A DNA stretch of 64,000 nt, taken from NCBI RefSeq assembly GCF_012927345.1, contig NZ_JABBGJ010000054.1:1-64000 (forward strand), given 5' to 3'. Of the stretch, positions 34,860 to 43,813 are shown in pieces. Position 1 is the stretch's first letter, and each line of letters starts with the position of its first letter. This DNA comes from Paraburkholderia polaris. Lineage in GTDB: Bacteria > Pseudomonadota > Gammaproteobacteria > Burkholderiales > Burkholderiaceae. The notes under the pieces are model-generated. The model was not told the origin of the DNA. It did not search any database and saw nothing but the letters and a program-made list of their open reading frames with translations. Made by a program: the position numbers and the translations under genes.

Positions 34860-36749
34860 ATGCGCCGTACGCCCTCGTCCGAACCTTCACCGATCTCGAC
34901 CCAGCCGCGCAACGACTGGCAAACGATCCTGTCGCTGCTGCCCTACCTTGCCACCTACAAATGGCGCGTCGGCTTCGCGCTAAGTTGCCTGATTGGCGCG
35001 AAGGTCGCCAATCTTGGCGTGCCGATCGTGATGAAGCGGATCATCGACGGCCTCTCGTCGGTGAAGCATCTCACCGCGCTCGGCCGTGCGCACGATTCGC
35101 CTGGCATGGTGCTGCTCGGCGGCGTCGGTTTGATGGTGGTCGCCTACGCGGTGGTGCGGTTGTCCACCTCGCTTTTCACCGAGCTGCGCGAAATTCTGTT
35201 TTCGAAGGTGACCGAAAGCGCGGTGCGGCAGCTCGCGCTGAAAGTGTTCCGCCATTTGCATGCGCTGTCGTTGCGGTTTCATCTCGATCGGCAGACGGGC
35301 GGCATGTCGCGCGATATCGAGCGCGGCACACGCGGCATCACGCAACTGATTTCGTATTCGCTGTACAGCATCCTGCCGACACTCGTGGAAGTCGGTCTCG
35401 TGCTCGGCTTTTTTGTCGTCAAATACGAGGCGTATTACGCAATCGTCACGTTCATTGCGCTCGCCGCGTACATCACGTTCACCGTGAAAGTCACCGAGTG
35501 GCGCACGCATTTTCGCCGCACGATGAACGATCTCGATTCGAAGGCGAATTCGCGCGCGATCGATTCGCTGCTCAACTACGAGACAGTGAAGTACTTCGGC
35601 AATGAAGAGTGGGAAGCGCACCGTTACGACGAAAATCTCAAGCGCTATCGCACGGCCGCGATCAAATCGCAGCGTTCGCTGTCGGCGCTGAACTTCGGGC
35701 AGCAGGCGATCATCGGCACGGGGCTCGTATTCATTCTGTGGCGCGCGACCGAAGGCGTGATGGCCGGGCGCCTCACGCTCGGCGATCTGGTGCTGATCAA
35801 CACCTTCATGTTGCAGCTCTATATTCCGCTGAATTTTCTCGGCGTCGTGTACCGGGAACTGAAGCAAAGCCTCACCGATATGGACCGCATGTTCACGCTG
35901 CTTGGCGCGGCTCAGGAAGTGCCCGATGTGCCGGACGCGCCCGAGTTGCGGGTGAGCGGTGCACAGGTGCGCTTCGAGCATGTGAACTTCTCGTATGAGC
36001 CGGCGCGGCAGATTCTGCACGACGTGAGCTTCACGATTCCGGCGGGCAGCACCACGGCGGTGGTCGGCCATAGTGGCTCGGGCAAATCGACGCTCGCGCG
36101 GCTGATGTTCCGCTTCTATGATCTGGATCGGGCAACGGGCGGTGCGATCACCATCGACGGTCAGGATATTCGCGACGTCACCCAGGATTCGTTGCGTGCT
36201 TCGATTGGTATCGTGCCGCAGGATACGGTGCTGTTCAACGATTCGATCTACTACAACATTGCTTATGGACGTCCGTCGGCCGCGCGCGAGGAAGTGATCG
36301 CGGCGGCGCGTGCGGCGCATATTCACGAGTTCATCGAAGGGCTGCCGAAGGGGTATGAGACACCGGTCGGCGAGCGTGGCCTGAAGTTGTCCGGCGGTGA
36401 AAAGCAGCGCGTCGCGATTGCGCGAACCATCCTCAAAAACCCGCCGATCCTGCTGTTCGATGAAGCGACTTCGGCACTTGATTCGCGCTCGGAGCGCGCG
36501 ATCCAGCATGAGCTCGATCAGATCGCCCGCGAGCGTACGACGCTGATCATCGCGCACCGGCTCTCGACGGTGGTGCACGCACAGCAGATCATCGTGATGG
36601 ACAAGGGGCGCATCGTCGAGCGCGGGACGCATGCCGAATTGTTGCGTGCGAACGGGTTGTTCGCACAGATGTGGGCGTTGCAGCAGCAACGTGCCGCAGA
36701 GGCGTCGGAGTCGGCGGAAACGGTAGGGGCGGGGGATGGCGGGCGTTAA
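34860..36749 (+). CDS. ABC exporter, Atm1/HMT1 type (fused permease–ATPase)
   Basis: The 629-residue half-transporter has six membrane helices in about residues 25-320 (FALSCLIGAKVANLGVPIVMKRII, LVEVGLVLGFFVVKYEAYYAIVTFIALAAYITF) and a C-terminal ATPase. The ATPase has Walker A GHSGSGKSTLARLM (about 402), signature LSGGEKQRVAIARTIL (about 510) and Walker B ILLFDEATSALD. The short NSRAIDSLLNYETVKYFGNEEWE stretch is the glutathione-binding signature of Atm1/ABCB7 proteins, which export glutathione-linked metals or sulfur species. The start MRRTPSSEP at 34860 is preferred; an in-frame alternative lies 25 codons earlier. Confidence 0.92.
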   Translation: MRRTPSSEPSPISTQPRNDWQTILSLLPYLATYKWRVGFALSCLIGAKVANLGVPIVMKRIIDGLSSVKHLTALGRAHDSPGMVLLGGVGLMVVAYAVVRLSTSLFTELREILFSKVTESAVRQLALKVFRHLHALSLRFHLDRQTGGMSRDIERGTRGITQLISYSLYSILPTLVEVGLVLGFFVVKYEAYYAIVTFIALAAYITFTVKVTEWRTHFRRTMNDLDSKANSRAIDSLLNYETVKYFGNEEWEAHRYDENLKRYRTAAIKSQRSLSALNFGQQAIIGTGLVFILWRATEGVMAGRLTLGDLVLINTFMLQLYIPLNFLGVVYRELKQSLTDMDRMFTLLGAAQEVPDVPDAPELRVSGAQVRFEHVNFSYEPARQILHDVSFTIPAGSTTAVVGHSGSGKSTLARLMFRFYDLDRATGGAITIDGQDIRDVTQDSLRASIGIVPQDTVLFNDSIYYNIAYGRPSAAREEVIAAARAAHIHEFIEGLPKGYETPVGERGLKLSGGEKQRVAIARTILKNPPILLFDEATSALDSRSERAIQHELDQIARERTTLIIAHRLSTVVHAQQIIVMDKGRIVERGTHAELLRANGLFAQMWALQQQRAAEASESAETVGAGDGGR

Positions 36750-36852
36750 GCAAGCGGCGGCGGCTCAGTAACCTGGCCCTGGCCGTCGCCTTGCTCGTTG
36801 CACGTTGAGCGGCGCGTTATCGCAACGTGCCGCTCAACAAGCCTTGCTGTAC

Positions 36853-37566
36853 TCAGCGTGCACTCAAGCGCTGATCCAAAACCTGCAGTTGCGCCGGCGT
36901 ACCGACGTTCTCCCACAAACCCTCATACAACTCACCGGTCGCGAGACCGCCTGCAATCGTCTCGCGATAGTAAGGCGTGAGCGCGCGCCGCGTGCCGCGC
37001 GGCAGATCGCGAAACATGCGCGTGTCGTAGAGACCGATGTTGCCGAACGTAAAGCGCGGTCGCGCATCGAGCGAGAGTGTTCCGTCGACCAACCCGAAGT
37101 CGCCGTTCGGATGAAACGCCGGGTTCGGCACCATCACCAGATGCATGCCCGGCCCGGTTAGCGCCTTCAGCGCTTCGGTGCGCGTATTCAGCGTCGCGTA
37201 ATCGAAATCCGCGTAGACGTCGCCACTGACTGCGACGAATACTTCACTCTTGCCCTCGTCTTCGAGCAACGGCAGCGCCTGCACGATTCCGCCCGCCGTC
37301 TCCAGCGCTTCATGCTCGGCCGAGTAGCGCAGTTGCACGCCCCAGTGCGAACCGTCGCCGAGCGCGGCTTCGATCCGCTCGCCGAGCCACGCATGGTTGA
37401 TCACAATGGTTTGAAAGCCGGCGTGCGCAAGGCGTTCGATCTGCCACACGATCAACGGTTTACCGCCAACCGGCAGCAAAGGCTTCGGGCACGTGTCGGT
37501 CAACGGACGCATGCGCTCGCCGCGCCCGGCGGCGAAAATCATCGCTTTCTTCAGAGACATCGTCAT
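36853..37566 (-). CDS. murU: N-acetylmuramate alpha-1-phosphate uridylyltransferase MurU
   Basis: The 237-residue nucleotidyltransferase has MIFAAGRGERMRPLTDTCPKPLLPVGGKPLIVWQIERL (about 9-46), the sugar-nucleotide synthase signature, and VFVAVSGDVYADFDY for the metal Asp. In Pseudomonas MurU makes UDP-MurNAc from MurNAc-1-P, in the recycling route that bypasses de novo, fosfomycin-sensitive synthesis. The partner kinase gene amgK ends 3 nt upstream. That pairing, rather than the domain alone, separates it from other NTP transferases. The start can be 37566 or the second ATG at 37560. Confidence 0.9.
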   Translation of the reverse strand: MTMSLKKAMIFAAGRGERMRPLTDTCPKPLLPVGGKPLIVWQIERLAHAGFQTIVINHAWLGERIEAALGDGSHWGVQLRYSAEHEALETAGGIVQALPLLEDEGKSEVFVAVSGDVYADFDYATLNTRTEALKALTGPGMHLVMVPNPAFHPNGDFGLVDGTLSLDARPRFTFGNIGLYDTRMFRDLPRGTRRALTPYYRETIAGGLATGELYEGLWENVGTPAQLQVLDQRLSAR

Positions 37567-37569
37567 CGG

Positions 37570-38646
37570 TCAGAACGTGTAGCCGACTTCATTCGCGCGG
37601 CCTTCGAGCTCGTCGAGCAGCTTCGCGAACGGACGCAGCGGCGCATAGCGTTCAGCGACCTTGCGGGCATAACCGATGAAACGCGGCAGATCCTTCATGT
37701 AGTGCGGTTTGCTGTCGCGGTAGTTGATCCGGCAGAACAGCCCCAGCACTTTAATGTGTCGTTGCAGCCCCATCCATTCCAGCTGGCGGTAGAACTCGCC
37801 GAAGTCCGGATCGACCGGCAGGCCCGCTTTTTTCGCGCGCTCCCAGTAGTACACGAAGCAATCCAGCTCGAACTCTTCGTCCCAGCCGAGGAAGGCGTCG
37901 CGCAGCAACGAGGCGACGTCGTACGTGATCGGGCCATACACCGCGTCCTGGAAGTCCAGCACGCCGGGATTCACGGGGGGGGCGGCCGCGATCATCAGAT
38001 TGCGTGGCATGAAATCGCGCAGCATGAACACCTGCGGTTGCGCCCGGGCGCTCGCGATCAGCAGCGCGAAGGTGCGATCGAGCAGTCCGCGGGTCTTTTC
38101 GTCGACCTCGCGGCCCAGATGGCGGCCGATGAACCACTCCGGCATCAACTCCATCTCGCGGCGCAGGAAGGCTTCGTCGAACGGCGGCAGCACCCCTTCG
38201 CGGGACGTGAGCTGCCAACGGATCAGCGCATCGAGCGCGTCGCGCATCAACGAGCGGGCGCGGCGCGGGTCGTCGCCGCTTTGCGCCTCAGTCAGCGCGC
38301 CGAGGTACGAATCGGTGCCTAAATCGGTGACGAGCATGAACCCGGCGTCGAAATCGACCTCCAGCACGCGTGGCACATGCACGTTGGCGGCCTCGAGCAA
38401 TTGCGCGATTTGCACAAATTCGCGGCACTTTTCGGGCGGCGGGGCATCGACGGCGATCAGGGTGCCGGCGCTTTCGCCTTCCGCCGCCTTACCGGCGAGC
38501 CGGAAATAGCGACGAAAACTGGCGTCGGACGAAGCCGGGGCAAGCGTGTCGAGCTCGAGCGCATAGCGCGCTGCGTGGGCGTTCAGCCAGGCCTTGAGTA
38601 ATTCGAGGCGGGTATCTGTGGAGTCTTTGGAAAGGGGCAGCGTCAT
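37570..38646 (-). CDS. amgK: anomeric N-acetylmuramate/N-acetylglucosamine kinase AmgK
   Basis: The 358-residue protein is an aminoglycoside-phosphotransferase-fold kinase. It has ASSDASFRRYFRLAGKA near the N terminus, the catalytic-loop equivalent FMLRDFMPRNLMIA (about 218-231, with the Asp and Asn kept) and the metal Asp in PGVLDFQDAVYGPITYDVASLLRDAFL. AmgK phosphorylates MurNAc at C1, feeding MurU. The ATG at 38646 is taken; a TTG five codons earlier is unlikely. It is divergent from lptD with about 220 bp between starts, the same neighbourhood known in Pseudomonas. Confidence 0.9.
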   Translation of the reverse strand: MTLPLSKDSTDTRLELLKAWLNAHAARYALELDTLAPASSDASFRRYFRLAGKAAEGESAGTLIAVDAPPPEKCREFVQIAQLLEAANVHVPRVLEVDFDAGFMLVTDLGTDSYLGALTEAQSGDDPRRARSLMRDALDALIRWQLTSREGVLPPFDEAFLRREMELMPEWFIGRHLGREVDEKTRGLLDRTFALLIASARAQPQVFMLRDFMPRNLMIAAAPPVNPGVLDFQDAVYGPITYDVASLLRDAFLGWDEEFELDCFVYYWERAKKAGLPVDPDFGEFYRQLEWMGLQRHIKVLGLFCRINYRDSKPHYMKDLPRFIGYARKVAERYAPLRPFAKLLDELEGRANEVGYTF

Positions 38647-38685
38647 GAAAACCGGCGGCAAATTCAGAGGGGCAACGTCTTGCCA

Positions 38686-38691
38686 TATAAT
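38686..38691 (+). promoter_or_regulatory. candidate -10 box (TATAAT) upstream of lptD
   Basis: TATAAT occurs in gccaTATAATacc in the amgK/lptD spacer, 177 bp before the lptD start. If used, the lptD leader would be long. A usable -35 is not clear. No obvious sigma-E-type pair is seen. Confidence 0.35.
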
Positions 38692-38868
38692 ACCCCACGA
38701 CTTTTTTGACGCGACTCACGCCAGCTTTCGCGTGTTCCGCTTTACCGCCCGCCTCATCGTTCGACAGATTGTAAATATTGATGTGCAGCCGACTGTCACG
38801 GTCGGGGTGTGCAGGCGGTGGATCGTGACTGCAAAAGCTGACGGACGGGCCGATTCGCCAAACGATAC

Positions 38869-41235
38869 ATGCCGCCTAGACAGCTTTCCCAAACGACTCC
38901 CTCTTGTGCCGCAGTGCCGCGCAAAAGGCGGCTCGTAGCGGCGTTGATCGCCGTTCCGGGCCTGATGCCCGCGCTTGCGCACGCCCAGCTGGTGGGGGAA
39001 GCCGCGCAGCCGCAGCCTATCGACGCGCCCTGGGGCATGCAGCTCGCCCCGCAGCTCGAAGAACATCCGTTGCAGGCAGGCCAGAAGCCGGCCACCTTCG
39101 TACTTGGCGATACGACCAGCGGCACCACCGACCAGGACATGGCCGCGAAAGGCTCGGCCGAGGTGCGGCGTAACACCTTCGTGATCAAGGCCGACGCGCT
39201 GCACTACGATCAGGACACGGACATGGCCGACGCATATGGCCAGGTTCACCTGAACAACAACGGCGCCACGTTCGCCGGCCCGGAAGCGCATATGCGGGTG
39301 GACTCGAGCGAAGGCTTCATGTCCGCGCCGAAGTACCACTTCAACGTGACGGGTGGCTCGGGCAGCGCGGAGCGCGTCGACCTGCTCGACAACGAGCGCT
39401 CGGTGTTCACGAAGGGCACGTACACGGCTTGCTCGTGCACGGACAATCCGGCCTGGTACATCAAGGGCAGTGAGTTCGATTTCGATACCGGTGCGGACGA
39501 AGGCGTCGCCTACAACAGCGTGCTGTTCTTCCAGGGTGTGCCGGTATTCGCTTCGCCGTGGCTGTCGTTCCCGCTGTCGGGCGACCGGCGCAGCGGCGTC
39601 CTGCCGCCCACGTTCTCGCTGAGTTCGTCGAACGGCTTCGAACTGTCGGTACCGTATTACTTCAACATCGCGCCGAATCGAGATCTGACGGTCACACCGC
39701 GTCTGATCTCGAAGCGCGGTGTGCAGTTGCAGTCGACCTTCCATTATCTGTCGCCCACGTATTCGGGCTCGATCACCGGTGAATTCCTGCCGGATGACCA
39801 CCTGACCCATACGAATCGCTACGCGCTGTACATCCAGCACAACCAGAATTTCGGCGACGGGTTCGGCGGTTACATCTACTACAACAAGGTCTCGGACAAC
39901 ACGTATCCGGAAGACCTGTCGTCGTCGGTCAGTCAGTTCATGAACGGCACCCAGCTCCTGTATCAACAGGAAGCCGGGTTGACCTATAACAACGGCCCGT
40001 GGTCGGTGCTCGCCCGCGAACAGCACTGGCAGACGCTGACACCGTCAGTGGCGCCGTACGGCCGCGAGCCGCAGTTGAACGTGAAGTACGCGAAGTACAA
40101 CGTCGGCGGCTTCGATTACGGCGCGGAAGCCGACTACTCGAATTTCCGCATCACTACCGCAGACACCACGCAGGGTCAGCGGGTGATGTTCAACCCGTAC
40201 CTGTCGTATTCGGTGGTCGGGCCCGGTTACTTCGTGACGCCGAAGGTGCAGTGGCACTTTGCGTCGTACAACCTGAGCAATATCGGCAGCGACCTGCCGG
40301 CCGGCTCGCCGAAGAATTTCACTGAATCGATCCCGACGCTGAGCTTCGATACCGGCCTGGTGTTCGATCGGTCGGTGCGGCTTTTCGGTCAGGATTACAT
40401 CCAGACGCTGGAGCCGCGGCTTTACTACGTCTACACGCCGTACCGCAATCAATCGCAGGCGCCGCTGTTCGATACGGCCGACTCCGACTTCGGGCTGGCG
40501 GAAATCTTTACGCCGAACACCTTCGTCGGCAACGACCGGATCGCCGACGCGAACCGTCTGACCGCGGCTATCACCACGCGCTTCATCAACCCGGCCACGG
40601 GCGACGAACGCGCGCGTTTCGTGATTGCGCAGCAGTACTACTTCCAGGATCAGCGCGTCACGCTGCAGCCGGGCGAGACCAGCACGCAGGCAACGCATTC
40701 GGACCTGATTCTGGGTGCATCCCTCAAGCTCGGCGCCGGTTTCGCTTCGGAAACGGCGTTCCAATATAATGCCGACAACGACCAGTTGACCAAGACGAGC
40801 GTCGGCTTCGGGTTCAGTCCGGCCAGCGGCAAGGTGATCAACGTCGCATATCGCTACACGCGCGCGAACACCACGCTGGACAACCAGCCGATCAACCAGG
40901 TGCTGATTTCGGGGCAGTGGCCGTTGACGCACCGTGTGTACGGGGTCGGCCGTTTCAATTACGACCTGGGCGGCCATCGGATCGTCGACGGTCTGGTCGG
41001 TCTGCAATACGACGCCGACTGCTGGACGCTCGGCGCCGGGATTCAGCGCTATGCGAACGGGGTGAACACTTCGTCCCAGCAGCAGACGGGCACGCGGTTT
41101 CTTGCTCAGTTGACGTTCAAGGGCTTGTCGAGCGTTGACAACGGGCTGATTTCCGCGTTCCGCGCCAGCGTGGCGGGCTATACGCCGTTGCCGCCGCCGC
41201 CGCCGCCGGAAGCGCGTTTCACCAATTACGAATGA
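38869..41235 (+). CDS. lptD: LPS-assembly outer membrane protein LptD
   Basis: The 788-residue beta-barrel protein inserts lipopolysaccharide into the outer leaflet together with LptE. It has an N-terminal signal sequence (KRRLVAALIAVPGLMPALAHAQ, ending near residue 40). An OstA/jellyroll domain follows, with KADALHYDQDTDMADAYGQVHLNNNGATFAGPEAHM (about 105-140). The barrel starts near residue 230 (FASPWLSFPLSGDRRSGVLPPTFSLSSSNGFE). Mature cysteines are only a CSC pair near residue 188 and one DCW near 720, fewer than the four of E. coli. It is followed by surA, pdxA and ksgA, the classic order. Confidence 0.96.
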   Translation: MPPRQLSQTTPSCAAVPRKRRLVAALIAVPGLMPALAHAQLVGEAAQPQPIDAPWGMQLAPQLEEHPLQAGQKPATFVLGDTTSGTTDQDMAAKGSAEVRRNTFVIKADALHYDQDTDMADAYGQVHLNNNGATFAGPEAHMRVDSSEGFMSAPKYHFNVTGGSGSAERVDLLDNERSVFTKGTYTACSCTDNPAWYIKGSEFDFDTGADEGVAYNSVLFFQGVPVFASPWLSFPLSGDRRSGVLPPTFSLSSSNGFELSVPYYFNIAPNRDLTVTPRLISKRGVQLQSTFHYLSPTYSGSITGEFLPDDHLTHTNRYALYIQHNQNFGDGFGGYIYYNKVSDNTYPEDLSSSVSQFMNGTQLLYQQEAGLTYNNGPWSVLAREQHWQTLTPSVAPYGREPQLNVKYAKYNVGGFDYGAEADYSNFRITTADTTQGQRVMFNPYLSYSVVGPGYFVTPKVQWHFASYNLSNIGSDLPAGSPKNFTESIPTLSFDTGLVFDRSVRLFGQDYIQTLEPRLYYVYTPYRNQSQAPLFDTADSDFGLAEIFTPNTFVGNDRIADANRLTAAITTRFINPATGDERARFVIAQQYYFQDQRVTLQPGETSTQATHSDLILGASLKLGAGFASETAFQYNADNDQLTKTSVGFGFSPASGKVINVAYRYTRANTTLDNQPINQVLISGQWPLTHRVYGVGRFNYDLGGHRIVDGLVGLQYDADCWTLGAGIQRYANGVNTSSQQQTGTRFLAQLTFKGLSSVDNGLISAFRASVAGYTPLPPPPPPEARFTNYE

Positions 41236-41302
41236 CGCTCGCCCGATCATTTATAGAATGCGAAAAGACGGGCCAGGCGCGCCCGACATCATTGGAGTAT
41301 CT

Positions 41303-42667
41303 GTGGCAATCATGAAAAAGCTTCGCTTGGCAACGCTTGCGGCCGGTCTTGCCGCCGCAGCGTCTTTCCTGTCGGTCGCGCCGGTACAGGCGCAGGCGCT
41401 GTCGTCCGGCAATGGCGGCCAGACGGTCGACACCATCGCCGCAGTGGTCAACAACGGTGTCATCACGCGGCGCGAGCTCGACGAGCGTATCGGCCTGATC
41501 ACCCGCCGGCTGAACCAGCAGAACGCGCCGGTCCCGCCGATGGATCAGTTGCGCCAGCAGGTGCTCAACCAGATGGTGCTGGAACGCATCCAGTTGCAGA
41601 AGGCGAAAGAAGACGGCATCAATATCGACGACGCCACCGTGCAGAAAACGCTCGAGCGGCTCGCGCAGGCGAACAACATGACGCTCGACGTGTATCGCTC
41701 GCGTATCGAGGCGCAAGGCGTGCCCTGGACCACCTTCACGAGTGACGCGCGCACGGAGCTCACGCTCTCGCGTCTGCGTGAGAAGGAAGTGGACAGCAAG
41801 GTCACGGTGTCGGACGCCGAGGTCGCGAACTACATCGCCAGCCAGCGCGGCCCGAATTCCGGCTTGACGAGCGATCTGCAGCTTCAGCACATCTTCGTGA
41901 AGGCACCGATGAACGCCTCGGAAACCGACATCGAAGCCGCGCAGCAAAAGGCTCAGGCCCTGCTAACTGAAGCTAAGGGCGGCGCCAACTTCGAAAAGCT
42001 GGCGAAGTCGAATTCGCAAGCACCGGATGCGTCGAAAGGCGGCGATACGGGTTTCCTGCCGCCGTCCAAGCTGCCGCCTGAGTTCGTCAAGGCCGCCTCG
42101 GCGCTGCGCCCGGGCGAGGTCAATCCGGATCTGATCCGCACCAACGACGGCTTCGAAATCGTGCGCCTCGTCGATCGTCGCGCCGGCCAGGGCACCAGCT
42201 CCGATGCACCGAAGCTCGTGCAGACACACGTTCGCCACATTCTGCTGCGCGTCGGCGACGGCATGTCCGAGCCGCAAGCACGTCAGAAGTTGCTCGAAAT
42301 CAAGAATCAGATCGCAGCAGGCGGCGACTTCGCGAAGTTTGCTCACACCTACTCGCAAGACGGTTCGTCGTCGCAAGGCGGTGACCTCGGCTGGATCAGC
42401 CCGGGCGAGACGGTGCCGGAATTCGAGCGCGCCATGAACAGCCTGCAGGACGGTCAGATCAGCGACCCGGTGCGCAGCGAATACGGCTATCACCTGATTC
42501 AGGTGCTGGGCCGCCGAGAATCGGAAGGCTCGGTTTCGCAGCAGATGGATCTGGCGCGTCAGGCGATCGGTCAGCGCAAGGCGGAACAGGCCTACGCAGA
42601 CTGGCTGCGCGAATTGCGCGACACCGCCTACGTGGAAGTGAAGCCCACGATTGCGAGCGCGCAATAA
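41303..42667 (+). CDS. surA: periplasmic chaperone / peptidyl-prolyl isomerase SurA
   Basis: SurA escorts outer membrane proteins through the periplasm. The product has a signal peptide (MKKLRLATLAAGLAAAASFLSVAPVQAQA), an N-terminal chaperone domain (DTIAAVVNNGVITRRELDERIG...) and two parvulin domains (about 190-290 and 305-405, the second with VRHILLRVGDGMSEPQARQKL and GGDLGWISPGETVPEFE). I choose GTG at 41303 because the GGAG at 41294-41297 is correctly spaced from it; ATG at 41312 is the alternative and has poor spacing. lptD ends 67 bp upstream, and pdxA begins 5 bp downstream. Confidence 0.95.
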   Translation: MAIMKKLRLATLAAGLAAAASFLSVAPVQAQALSSGNGGQTVDTIAAVVNNGVITRRELDERIGLITRRLNQQNAPVPPMDQLRQQVLNQMVLERIQLQKAKEDGINIDDATVQKTLERLAQANNMTLDVYRSRIEAQGVPWTTFTSDARTELTLSRLREKEVDSKVTVSDAEVANYIASQRGPNSGLTSDLQLQHIFVKAPMNASETDIEAAQQKAQALLTEAKGGANFEKLAKSNSQAPDASKGGDTGFLPPSKLPPEFVKAASALRPGEVNPDLIRTNDGFEIVRLVDRRAGQGTSSDAPKLVQTHVRHILLRVGDGMSEPQARQKLLEIKNQIAAGGDFAKFAHTYSQDGSSSQGGDLGWISPGETVPEFERAMNSLQDGQISDPVRSEYGYHLIQVLGRRESEGSVSQQMDLARQAIGQRKAEQAYADWLRELRDTAYVEVKPTIASAQ

Positions 42668-42672
42668 ACATC

Positions 42673-43683
42673 ATGACAACCGCCGCGCAGTCCACCAGCC
42701 TGCCGTTGCAGATCGCGATCACGACCGGCGAGCCTGCCGGCGTCGGCCCCGAGCTGACCGCGCAGGCGCTGGCGGGCGCGGCGGCGCATTGGCCCGGCGC
42801 ACAGTTCACCGTGCTGGGCGATGCGGATTTGCTGGCTGACCGCGCGCGCGCGGTAGGCGTCGACTGGGTCGCGCTGGTGGCTGACGGCAAGCGCGTGCGG
42901 GTGCAGCACCGGCCGCTCGGCGCACCCTCGCTGGCAGGCAAGCTGAACGCCGCCAACGGCCGCTACGTGCTCGATCTGCTCGACAGCGCGATCGATGGCG
43001 CCGTGGCCGGCACGTTCGACGCGATCGTTACCGCGCCGCTGCAAAAAAGCACCATCAACGACGCCGGTGTGCCGTTCACCGGCCATACGGAATATCTGGC
43101 CGAGCGCACGCACACGCCGCGTGTAGTGATGATGCTGGCTGGCACCGGCAAGCGCCCGTTGCGCGTGGCGCTCGCTACCACGCATCTGCCGCTCAAAGAC
43201 GTCTCCGCCGCGCTGACGATCGAAGGGATCGTCGAGACGTTGCGGATCATCGATCACGATCTGCGCCACCACTTTGGTTTGCCCGCGCCGCGCATCCTCG
43301 TGACGGGTTTGAACCCGCATGCGGGCGAAAACGGCTATCTGGGCCGCGAGGAAATCGAGGTAATTTCTCCGGCACTGAAGCTCGCGAACGAGCAAGGCAT
43401 CGACGCGCCCGGCCCCTATCCGGCGGACACACTGTTCCAGCCGCGGTATCTGGAACAGGCCGATTGCGTGCTGGCGATGTTCCACGACCAGGGTCTGCCG
43501 GTGTTGAAGTACGCAACCTTCGGCGAAGGCATCAATATCACGCTCGGCTTGCCGATCATCCGCACCTCGGTTGATCACGGCACCGCGCTCGATCTGGCCG
43601 GTACCGGCCGTGCCGACGCGGGCAGTCTGATCGCCGCGATCGATACGGCGGTTTCGATGGCGCAGCACCGCCGCGCGGGCTGA
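42673..43683 (+). CDS. pdxA: 4-hydroxythreonine-4-phosphate dehydrogenase
   Basis: PdxA oxidises 4-phosphohydroxy-L-threonine in DXP-dependent vitamin B6 synthesis. The 336-residue protein shows ITTGEPAGVGPELTAQAL (about 17-34), VTAPLQKSTINDAGVPFTGHTEYLAERT (about 118-145), TGLNPHAGENGYLGREE and AMFHDQGLPVLKYATFGEGINITLGLPIIRTSVDHGTALDLAGTG, with the metal-binding His residues in place. It lies 5 bp after surA and upstream of ksgA, as in E. coli, so co-expression is expected. Confidence 0.96.
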   Translation: MTTAAQSTSLPLQIAITTGEPAGVGPELTAQALAGAAAHWPGAQFTVLGDADLLADRARAVGVDWVALVADGKRVRVQHRPLGAPSLAGKLNAANGRYVLDLLDSAIDGAVAGTFDAIVTAPLQKSTINDAGVPFTGHTEYLAERTHTPRVVMMLAGTGKRPLRVALATTHLPLKDVSAALTIEGIVETLRIIDHDLRHHFGLPAPRILVTGLNPHAGENGYLGREEIEVISPALKLANEQGIDAPGPYPADTLFQPRYLEQADCVLAMFHDQGLPVLKYATFGEGINITLGLPIIRTSVDHGTALDLAGTGRADAGSLIAAIDTAVSMAQHRRAG

Positions 43684-43813
43684 TCCATCAGTCGCGGCGC
43701 GGTTTCGTACGCGCTTTTCGCTGCTTGCCGTTTTCGCGGTCGTTGCGCGTGTTCCTGGTTTGTCCCGGGTTGTTCCTATTTCTTAAGCAGTTCTCTTTCT
43801 TAGCGTTTCTTCG

